In this document: positions 6,789 through 11,440 of the stretch, piece after piece
How the letters are laid out: every line of letters begins with the position of its first letter
Numbering within the stretch: position 1 is the stretch's first letter
Source: an uncultured Flavobacteriales bacterium
GTDB taxonomy: Bacteria; Bacteroidota; Bacteroidia; Flavobacteriales_D; Crocinitomicaceae
Reading direction: 5' to 3'
Length of the DNA: 11,440 nucleotides
Assembly: GCA_905479845.1 (NCBI GenBank)
Contig: CAJQOB010000222.1
Coordinates: forward strand, 1-11,440
Translations under genes and position numbers: made by a program
The notes under the pieces: model-generated
Seen by the model: the letters and a program-made list of their open reading frames with translations, nothing else
The model's database searches: none
What the model was told of the DNA's origin: nothing

Positions 6789-7394
6789 ATGAGACGACCG
6801 GAGATTGATATTTTATTGGAAGCAATTGATACTGCTGCAAATTCAAATTCTTATTGGTTATCATTTGGTATAGCTTCGGATGGATTCGATTTGGAGAGAT
6901 TTATTATTGCTCAATTAAAAACAGGTAATTTCCATTTTGAACTTGTAAAGGAAGATTTAGAAAGAGGATTAAACGGATACTCAGAAATGATATTTCCAAA
7001 GAATGCTGATTCTCCTACATTTCTACCCAGACCAGGAAATGTATGGAATGGAAAGGAGAGTATTTCATTTGATGCATTAACTGATAAGCAGATTAAGGAC
7101 TTATTAATCGACTTGATAGGTGAACAAAAAGATTTTTTCTCTAAAAGCCATTTAGGTAAACAATATGATTGTAAAACGGCTGAGAGAATTGTGAAGGGGT
7201 TTATTGATTCACTAAATCAAAATGGAGCTTGGCAAGCCTTTAAACTGACACCTGACTTTTTGAATCAAGAGGACGATTATTACAACACTGATTATATTCA
7301 ACAAGGATACTTTGAGAATAATGATAGAGATCTTGCATTAGCAATAAAATTTGAAAGTGATCTATGTATATTATTAGCAAATGGATATGGATGA
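6789..7394 (+). CDS. Unknown protein (cassette C5)
   Basis: This 201-residue soluble protein has no family I recognise, no signal peptide and no membrane segment. It is acidic and rich in aromatic residues and Asn/Asp in the C-terminal third (EDDYYNTDYIQQGYFE near 171-186). A lysine-rich middle contains LTDKQIKDLLIDLIGEQKDFF. The start at 6789 is the first ATG that opens the frame; an upstream ATG at 6748 opens only a 12-codon frame that stops before it. The leader of about 80 bases after the attC cut is longer than in C2 and C4. The gene ends ten bases before the next attC R'' box. Genes of unknown function are usual in integron cassettes. Confidence 0.75.
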   Translation: MRRPEIDILLEAIDTAANSNSYWLSFGIASDGFDLERFIIAQLKTGNFHFELVKEDLERGLNGYSEMIFPKNADSPTFLPRPGNVWNGKESISFDALTDKQIKDLLIDLIGEQKDFFSKSHLGKQYDCKTAERIVKGFIDSLNQNGAWQAFKLTPDFLNQEDDYYNTDYIQQGYFENNDRDLALAIKFESDLCILLANGYG

Positions 7395-7403
7395 TAAATT
7401 AAC

Positions 7404-7540
7404 GTTGCACAACAAAAAATATACGTAATGCGGGTTGATGCGATAAATTTTAAACTTAATACTTTTAATAAACTATTTCACGGTTTGATAGGATGGAGCT
7501 TTGAAATCCCGCACTCCGCATATTCAGACCGTTATGTACA
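7404..7540 (+). other. attC recombination site 5 (end of cassette C5), long form
   Basis: R'' GTTGCACAAC (7404-7413) is the perfect reverse complement of the cassette start GTTGTGCAAC (6701-6710). R' is GTTATGTACA (7531-7540). The stem pairs AATATACG..TGCGGG (about 7418-7434) with CCCGCA..CGCATATT (about 7508-7524), with a few mismatches. At about 135 bases it is at the long end for attC sites. The 3' side is AGACCGTT. Confidence 0.8.
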
Positions 7541-7546
7541 ATGAAG

Positions 7547-7697
7547 GTTTGGGTGCGCCATACCCGAGAGATGCCCACAGTAGGTATCACCCAAACTGGA
7601 TAAACAGCGCATCTTAATTATTGGGGGATAGATTTCCCTTTTCTTTTATCCTTCGCACGCAACAGTATTGGCAAATTCCTTCATCAGTTTGCAATAC
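7547..7697 (-). other. Structured left end of C6, shared with C3
   Basis: Hairpin I pairs GTTTGGGTG (7547-7555) with CACCCAAAC (7588-7596), with an inner ATACC/GGTAT stem around the loop GAGAGATGCCCA. Hairpin II pairs GTATT-G-GCAAA (7665-7675, one bulge) with TTTGC-AATAC (7688-7697). Both have counterparts in C3 (1529-1692) with compensatory base changes. The region is the 3' flank of the small conserved gene. Confidence 0.55.
7601..7647. repeat. Left inverted-repeat arm of cassette C6
   Basis: TAAACAGCGCATC (7601-7613) is the exact reverse complement of 10582-10594. ATAGATTTCCCTTTTCTTTT (7628-7647) is the exact reverse complement of 10511-10530. They are in the same positions as the arms in C3 but have different sequence. 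Confidence 0.8.
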
Positions 7698-7733
7698 ACT
7701 TGCCTTTCCATCGCAGATTGTGATAAGATCAAC
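7614..7733 (-). CDS. Possible small cysteine-rich ORF after the conserved protein
   Basis: This frame of about 39 codons lies in the +1 frame directly after the small conserved protein and overlaps its stop codon. It reads DLITICDGKASVLQTDEG then ICQYCCVRRIKEKG and ends at TAA 7616-7614. The cysteine cluster C-x2-CC suggests a small metal-binding piece. The matching segment in C3 differs mostly at third codon positions, which favours coding. No ATG, GTG or TTG opens this frame here, so it would need an unusual start, a +1 shift at the upstream stop (AGT TGA T; the C3 equivalent is CGT TAA T), or it is a remnant. Confidence 0.35.
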   Translation of the reverse strand, partial: VDLITICDGKASVLQTDEGICQYCCVRRIKEKGNLSPNN

Positions 7734-8031
7734 TAGCGTTCTTCAAAACTTCACATAAATCGTCATAACATGAAATGGCGTATGGTCGCATTGGTGTAGT
7801 CATGTGTTCAATTTCCACTTCCCTACTTTCGGACATATAAGCTAGATAAACTCGCGCCCAATCTGACTCAATGTGCCCTTCGGGCACTTGCATCAAGTCG
7901 GCTATTATGTCGAACATTTCTAAGCTGTGTTTGTCAGATGCTTCTAATCCGAGGTCGTCTAAACCCAAGATTAACTGACAATGCTTTAAGTCTTGCTGGA
8001 TGAGGTTGATGATTAAGTCTTTGTTTGACAT
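7729..8031 (-). CDS. Conserved small acidic protein, homologue of the C3 protein
   Basis: This 100-residue protein is about 60 percent identical by eye to the protein at 1725-2033, with the same blocks: DLKHCQL (14-20), GLEAS (28-32), DLMQVP (45-50), DWARVYLAYMSE, RPYA and CYDDLCEVL at the end. The family is not recognised. It looks helical, acidic and soluble, with no catalytic or DNA-binding motif. It is divergent from the XRE gene and shares a short promoter region with it (8032-8110). Here it accompanies a restriction-modification operon rather than a reverse transcriptase, so its job is unlikely to be specific to either enzyme. The start at 8031 aligns with the homologue. Confidence 0.8.
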   Translation of the reverse strand: MSNKDLIINLIQQDLKHCQLILGLDDLGLEASDKHSLEMFDIIADLMQVPEGHIESDWARVYLAYMSESREVEIEHMTTPMRPYAISCYDDLCEVLKNAS

Positions 8032-8058
8032 GATGAAGATTTTTAATTATTAAACCAA

Positions 8059-8118
8059 GTGTTCGTTATTCCGAACACAAGATAAATATTATTTGCGGAT
8101 ATTCGGTATAGTGAACAC
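8059..8118. promoter_or_regulatory. Paired operators of the C6 XRE regulator
   Basis: Operator 1 is a perfect palindrome, GTGTTCG-N6-CGAACAC (8059-8078). Operator 2 (8099-8118) reads GTGTTCACTATACCGAA on the minus strand, a close match in half-sites and spacing. Their centres are 40 bases apart, about four helical turns. Operator 2 covers the GTG proposed as the start codon (8111), so binding would block the gene's own expression. Operator 1 lies between the divergent genes. The sequence is unrelated to the C3 operators. Confidence 0.65.
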
Positions 8119-8329
8119 AGAAGAATCGAAATATTTTCAGAAACTTGGTTCTAAAATCAAGGAATTAAGAGAAGCCAAAGGCGTTGATCAAAAGTCATTT
8201 GCTTTTGATTGTGAGATTGGTCGAACTCAATTGTATATGATTGAGAATGGAAAGACTAATCCTCGATTGTTGACTTTGATGAAGATCGCTAAAGGATTGG
8301 ATTTGAGTGTTGATGAGTTATTGAAATGA
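8111..8329 (+). CDS. XRE-family regulator, resembling a restriction controller protein
   Basis: This 72-residue Cro/C1-type helix-turn-helix protein begins MNTEESKYF when started at the GTG at 8111. A longer frame opens only at an implausible TTG (8093). The domain is complete: LGSKIKELREAKGVDQKSFAFDC, then the recognition region GRTQLYMIENGKTNPRLLTLMKIAKGL and VDELL at the end. The size and lone domain fit C-type controllers of restriction-modification systems and general XRE repressors. It is convergent with the methyltransferase gene, whose stop is four bases beyond its own. Paired palindromes at 8059-8118 are its probable operators. Confidence 0.82.
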   Translation: MNTEESKYFQKLGSKIKELREAKGVDQKSFAFDCEIGRTQLYMIENGKTNPRLLTLMKIAKGLDLSVDELLK

Positions 8330-8333
8330 AATC

Positions 8334-9473
8334 TTAGAACATTTGAATTTGTTCACCCTCTTCAATTTCTATTTTCTTTTTTCCATCCAATACCTCGAGT
8401 GCTTCTCTGACCCTTTCTGCTATTTTTTTTGCAAACATGACTGGAACAGCGTTTTCAACTTGAAGTTGTAGTTCTCTTTTATTCTTCCCAAGAAACTCCC
8501 AGTCATCAGGGAAAGTTTGCAGTCTTGCATACTCCCTAGCTGTAAATGGTCTAATTTGACTTGCGCTAATTCTCCATAACTTAGCCTTAGAATTAGGGTT
8601 TCTTACAAATTTTGAATCTTCACGATTCTTTTCAACTCTCTTCGCAGTAACATTTCCTCTTGCCCATCCCCAAACAGTAGCTGTATCAACAGCAGGAAAA
8701 GGAGTATCAAAACTTCTAATTGGGTTACCATCCGAAGCAGTTCTACTCAACCTTACAGGAATTGCAATCTCCTTTTCATCAAAAGGAGCACCAGTTTCTG
8801 TATGAACATGACTATTGAATCCCCAAACAGGGTTATGATTTGGCAATTTCACATTGAGGTTTTGCCCTAACTCAAATAGAAAGTCTTTAATTGAAGTATC
8901 CTTACTACTTCTTGGAAAGCGAAAGTGATTCAATTTATCTGATTTATAGGCTATAAAGATAAACCTCCTTCTTGTTTGTGGTGCACCGTGCTCAGAAACT
9001 CTAAAAAACTCAAATCTCGTTGTATATCCTATAGCTGATAACTCTTCTGAAATCTGCTTTGCAAAAGGTTTTCCAGTCTCTGGATGCTTCATTGTCCTTA
9101 GATTAAGAACATTTTCCATAACGATTACTCGAGGTTGCATATAATCTGCTATTCGAATTACTTCACGATAAAGTGTATTTCTTTCATCTCCTTCCTCTCG
9201 ATTACCTCCAAGAGAAAATCCCTGGCAAGGAAAACCTGCCAACAACACGTCTAAACCTTTTTTAAACTTGGGAGTATATTCTCTAACATCTCCATGAACG
9301 ACATCCCAACTCGGCCGATTATGTCTTAATGTATTTACAGCATAATCAAGTATCTCATTAGATTCAGTATGCTGAAACCCTTCAAGCTCAAAGCCTAAGT
9401 CTAACCCCCCAGCTCCAGTAAATAACCCTAGGAAAGTATAATCTGTATTATGTTCTATTTGATACTTCAACAT
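8334..9473 (-). CDS. C5-type DNA cytosine methyltransferase
   Basis: This 379-residue enzyme transfers a methyl group from S-adenosylmethionine to C5 of cytosine in its recognition site, protecting host DNA. All key motifs are visible: FTGAGGLDLGFE (18-29, SAM binding), GFPCQGFS (80-87, catalytic Cys83), MENV (119-122), QTRRRFIFIA (166-175), AREYARLQTFPDDW (312-325) and QVENAVPVMFAKKIAERV (338-355). The stretch of about 190-305 should be the target-recognition domain; the target sequence cannot be read from it. It is the second gene of an operon, starting seven bases after the endonuclease stop with an AGGA-like site. Length and motif order are normal, so it is probably active. Confidence 0.95.
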   Translation of the reverse strand: MLKYQIEHNTDYTFLGLFTGAGGLDLGFELEGFQHTESNEILDYAVNTLRHNRPSWDVVHGDVREYTPKFKKGLDVLLAGFPCQGFSLGGNREEGDERNTLYREVIRIADYMQPRVIVMENVLNLRTMKHPETGKPFAKQISEELSAIGYTTRFEFFRVSEHGAPQTRRRFIFIAYKSDKLNHFRFPRSSKDTSIKDFLFELGQNLNVKLPNHNPVWGFNSHVHTETGAPFDEKEIAIPVRLSRTASDGNPIRSFDTPFPAVDTATVWGWARGNVTAKRVEKNREDSKFVRNPNSKAKLWRISASQIRPFTAREYARLQTFPDDWEFLGKNKRELQLQVENAVPVMFAKKIAERVREALEVLDGKKKIEIEEGEQIQMF

Positions 9474-9480
9474 ATCCTAG

Positions 9481-10326
9481 CTATTTAATTGGTGGAATGT
9501 TCGGTATAGACGCTGTTCTCTCTTTTGGCTTTCTTGCTTTACATGCTTCAAAAATATCTTTCAATGTGTTCAAACTTGCCAAGTCTACTTTTTCAGTATT
9601 GGTATCGTCTTTTAAATAATAGTAAAAGGCATTACCAAATTTGTCCTCTCTGATTATTTGATCAGTAATATTTGATCTATCGCTTACCTTATCAAACTCT
9701 GCTTTTTTTGCAATCAATATCTGTCTCAAATGAAACTCCTCGATTTTCGAGTTTAATGGGTTGGGATAAGTGTACATCTTTCGGTGACGAATGGATCCTT
9801 CAGCATATGGCCCATGATTGTATTCAGTATAATTTGAATACTTAGCTTCTTTATGTAGGTCAAAATCATAGTTCAAGAAATCTCCATCTAATAATATTAG
9901 AGTCACAATATTTTTGCTCGAATTATCCAATAACGCAAATAAATAATAGCAAGGGATAACAACAGTTTCTTCTCCAACCTTTATAAGGGTTGATCCACAA
10001 GGCAATGAACTATTATAATCTATTGTTAAGCCTCTGGAATCACTCCCATTTGGCTTTTGAATTAGTTTCTTAATTTCCAATCCAACAACCACTCCCGACT
10101 TTTTATTGCGTATTACAAGGTCCGGCGTTGTTAATGAACCTGAGTGAAAAATTTCAAATGTCTTTGGAAGTGCTTTTTTAATTTCTCCTTCTATCCAAAC
10201 ATCAAATGGGTCATCTTGTACAGTTCCAACCACTGATTTGGCTCTCAACTTCACAGGAATACCTGATGTTTTAATCTTAGAGATTAATCCCCTGTACACA
10301 TCTAGTATTATGTCTAATTCTGTCAT
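9481..10326 (-). CDS. Putative type II restriction endonuclease (PD-(D/E)XK)
   Basis: This 281-residue protein lies directly upstream of a cytosine methyltransferase in the same operon, the usual setting of a cognate restriction enzyme. A PD-(D/E)XK core is visible: PD (68-69) in LTTPDLVIR, a beta hairpin with GVVVGL, then E84-I-K86 in LEIKK. It is followed by DYNSSLPCGS (103-112), a pattern I associate with type II endonucleases. Placing the endonuclease before the methyltransferase means expression must be timed by other means, for example the XRE regulator or the shared upstream element. The start at 10326 follows a purine-rich AGAAGAG stretch. I cannot name the recognition site. The family call rests on motif plus context. 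Confidence 0.85.
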   Translation of the reverse strand: MTELDIILDVYRGLISKIKTSGIPVKLRAKSVVGTVQDDPFDVWIEGEIKKALPKTFEIFHSGSLTTPDLVIRNKKSGVVVGLEIKKLIQKPNGSDSRGLTIDYNSSLPCGSTLIKVGEETVVIPCYYLFALLDNSSKNIVTLILLDGDFLNYDFDLHKEAKYSNYTEYNHGPYAEGSIRHRKMYTYPNPLNSKIEEFHLRQILIAKKAEFDKVSDRSNITDQIIREDKFGNAFYYYLKDDTNTEKVDLASLNTLKDIFEACKARKPKERTASIPNIPPIK

Positions 10327-10445
10327 TTAAATCTTCATCTCTTCTTAAATATAAAAGTACGTAATTCTACTCCTAGAATAAAAATCTCAAAAAATTGATA
10401 TTAACAAATGAATTGACATTAGTATAAAACATCATGTATCTGGAA

Positions 10446-10499
10446 ATATCGCCTCGCACATATTTTGTTCCGCGAACTACTCAAAACAAGTGCTTCACT
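10446..10499. promoter_or_regulatory. Conserved 54-bp element upstream of the effector operon (C6 copy)
   Basis: It is nearly identical to 5834-5887, starting 120 bases upstream of the endonuclease start. The fold is GCAC-ATA-TTTTG-TTC (10456-10470) against GAA..CAAAA-CAA-GTGC (ending 10493). On the minus strand it also carries TTTTG and, 20 bases later, TATGTG, a loose -33/-7 promoter match. Between it and the endonuclease gene the sequence is A+T-rich leader. Confidence 0.6.
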
Positions 10500-10510
10500 T
10501 AGTTGATATA

Positions 10511-10594
10511 AAAAGAAAAGGGAAATCTATAAACAAATGTTTACAAAAGGAATCAATATTGGTTTCGAGAAACCTGAGAGGGATGCGCTGTTTA
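10511..10594. repeat. Right inverted-repeat arm of cassette C6
   Basis: 10511-10530 and 10582-10594 are exact reverse complements of 7628-7647 and 7601-7613. Between them lie two local hairpins: TAAACAAATGTTTA (10530-10543), whose equivalent exists in C3, and GGTTTC-GA-GAAACC (10561-10574). The stretch 10500-10608 holds no convincing gene. Confidence 0.78.
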
Positions 10595-10599
10595 AGGAA

Positions 10600-10684
10600 G
10601 TACATAACATGCCCTAAGCGTTATGCCGAAAAAGGTTATATTCGAGAGTCGGCACAAACGCCTAGCGCCGAACCGTTGTGGGTA
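10600..10684 (+). other. attC recombination site 6 (end of cassette C6)
   Basis: R'' GTACATAAC (10600-10608) is the reverse complement of the start of the same cassette (7531-7539). R' is GTTGTGGGTA (10675-10684), owned by cassette C7. The stem pairs CTAAGCGTT..TGCCGA (about 10614-10630) with TCGGCA..AACGCCTAG (about 10648-10664). The 3' side is GAACCGTT. The R' predicts an R'' of TACCCACAAC at the end of C7, beyond the window. Confidence 0.82.
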
Positions 10685-10708
10685 ATAACTTTTAAGAATT
10701 AAAGGAGA

Positions 10709-11440
10709 ATGGAAAATATTTTAGAATTAAAAACAATAAGTGAATTAAACCAATACTCTTTTTATATACCCTCATACCAAAGAGGTTACAAATGGACTTC
10801 AAAAGAAGTTAATGACATTTTGAATGATATCAATGATTTCAAACCGAGACAAATTGATAATTCAGATGCTAAAACTTGGTATTGTCTTCAACCAATTGTT
10901 GTAAAAACCTTCAATAATGACGAATCCAAATTCGAAGTAATTGATGGACAACAGCGCTTAACTACCATTTATTTAATTCTATACTACTTGAATCAGGATT
11001 ATGTAAAAAAACGTCAAGACAAACTATTTTCTCTAGATTACCAAACTCGCTTAAACACCTCCACCTTTTTAGACAGCTTAAATGAGGAAACTATAGATGA
11101 AAGTAACGTAGACTTTTATCACATCAGTGTTGCTTATCAAACAATTGCTAATTGGTTCGAGAGTCAAACGGTTAATTTTGATAAATCTGAATTTAGTTCA
11201 AAATTCAAATTTCACTCAAAAATCATTTGGTATGAATCAAAAGAGGAAAACCCAATTTCAATATTCACAAGAATAAATATCGGTAAGATACCATTAACGA
11301 ATAGTGAGTTAATTAAAGCCTTATTCTTGAACAGTTCCAATTTTGATAAGACAAATAGTGATAAACTCAGGTTAAAACAACTGGAAATATCAACAGAATG
11401 GGATAACATAGAACATACTCTCCAAAATAATAGGTTTTGG
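10709..11440 (+). CDS. DUF262/GmrSD-like restriction protein, N-terminal part (cassette C7, truncated by window)
   Basis: The frame is open for 244 codons to the window end. The start at ATG 10709 is preceded by AAAGGAG, the best Shine-Dalgarno site in the window. It shows the DUF262 (GmrSD N-terminal, ParB-like) signature: YQRGYKW (23-29), IDGQQRLTTIYLIL (78-91, the nucleotide-handling DGQQR motif), FTRINIGK (186-193) and LTNSELIKALFL (196-207). In characterised GmrSD-type enzymes this domain couples nucleotide hydrolysis to cleavage of modified phage DNA, with an HNH nuclease usually at the C-terminus; that part is not in the window, so the subtype cannot be set. It reads in the array direction, about 33 bases after the attC cut. 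Confidence 0.88.
   Translation, partial: MENILELKTISELNQYSFYIPSYQRGYKWTSKEVNDILNDINDFKPRQIDNSDAKTWYCLQPIVVKTFNNDESKFEVIDGQQRLTTIYLILYYLNQDYVKKRQDKLFSLDYQTRLNTSTFLDSLNEETIDESNVDFYHISVAYQTIANWFESQTVNFDKSEFSSKFKFHSKIIWYESKEENPISIFTRINIGKIPLTNSELIKALFLNSSNFDKTNSDKLRLKQLEISTEWDNIEHTLQNNRFW

Larger units (their letters stand above)
7532..10675. mobile_element. Large integron cassette C6 carrying a restriction-modification module
   Basis: The cassette begins GTTATGTAC (7531-7539) and ends with its reverse complement GTACATAAC (10600-10608) followed by attC 6. It is about 3.1 kb long. Gene order and orientation copy C3: structured left end, small conserved protein (-), XRE regulator (+), effector genes (-), conserved 54-bp element, right arm. 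Only the effector differs. Confidence 0.8.

Noticed and set aside
8093..8110. A longer XRE protein starting at TTG 8093
   Set aside because: The added residues (RIFGIV) are encoded within the operator and promoter region. The GTG at 8111 gives a normal XRE N-terminus.
10490..10702. A 70-codon plus-strand frame between the conserved element and the DUF262 gene
   Set aside because: It opens at a GTG inside the conserved hairpin, runs through the inverted arm and the whole attC site, and has no counterpart in C3, where the matching frame is stopped. It is best explained as chance reading through structured DNA.
11212..11409. Minus-strand ORF at the right edge
   Set aside because: It is antisense to the DUF262 gene, whose motifs are unambiguous, and has no identifiable features.
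1..11440. tRNA, rRNA and CRISPR arrays
   Set aside because: No cloverleaf with a CCA-type acceptor, no ribosomal RNA stretch and no regularly spaced direct repeats were seen on either strand by reading.

Overview
The window is A+T-rich and looks like a piece of a Bacteroidota chromosome. The clues are weak or absent Shine-Dalgarno sites at most starts, several matches to the Bacteroidota -7 box TAnnTTTG, and a Bacteroidota-style lipoprotein. No marker gene is present, so this assignment is an inference.

The organising principle is an integron-type gene cassette array. Six attC-like sites (about 450-532, 1439-1521, 5981-6063, 6625-6710, 7404-7540, 10600-10684) separate seven units. Every site has TATAAC- or ACAAC-type R'' ends, an internal stem and a conserved (G/A)(A/G)(G/A)CCGTT 3' end. 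The first 9-10 bases of each complete cassette are the exact reverse complement of the R'' bases at the end of the SAME cassette, while neighbouring cassettes use different sequences. This is the signature of cassettes that once existed as circles. No integrase gene is in the window.

Layout: C1 (<1-523) carries the 3' part of an unknown gene. C2 (524-1512) carries an ADP-ribosylglycohydrolase. C3 (1513-6054) carries a small conserved protein (-), an XRE regulator (+) and a large reverse transcriptase-nitrilase protein (-) matching defence-associated RT type 1 (DRT1/UG1). C4 (6055-6701) carries a lipoprotein. C5 (6702-7531) carries an unknown protein. C6 (7532-10675) carries a homologue of the same small protein (-), an XRE regulator (+), and a type II restriction-modification pair (-). 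C7 (10676->11440) carries the start of a DUF262/GmrSD-like restriction protein. At least three of the seven cassettes are therefore recognisable or likely antiphage functions.

The most unusual feature is the pair C3 and C6. Both have the same chassis: a structured non-coding left end, a small conserved protein, a divergent XRE repressor with its own operators, a tail-to-tail effector on the minus strand, a nearly identical 54-bp element 113-120 bp upstream of the effector start, and inverted-repeat arms near both cassette ends. Only the effector differs (DRT1 versus restriction-modification). In each cassette the left and right arms match each other better than they match the arms of the sister cassette. 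In the excised circle they would lie on either side of attC and could extend its stem. This reads as a reusable defence chassis carried as an integron cassette. The mechanism is inferred; the sequence relationships are directly visible.
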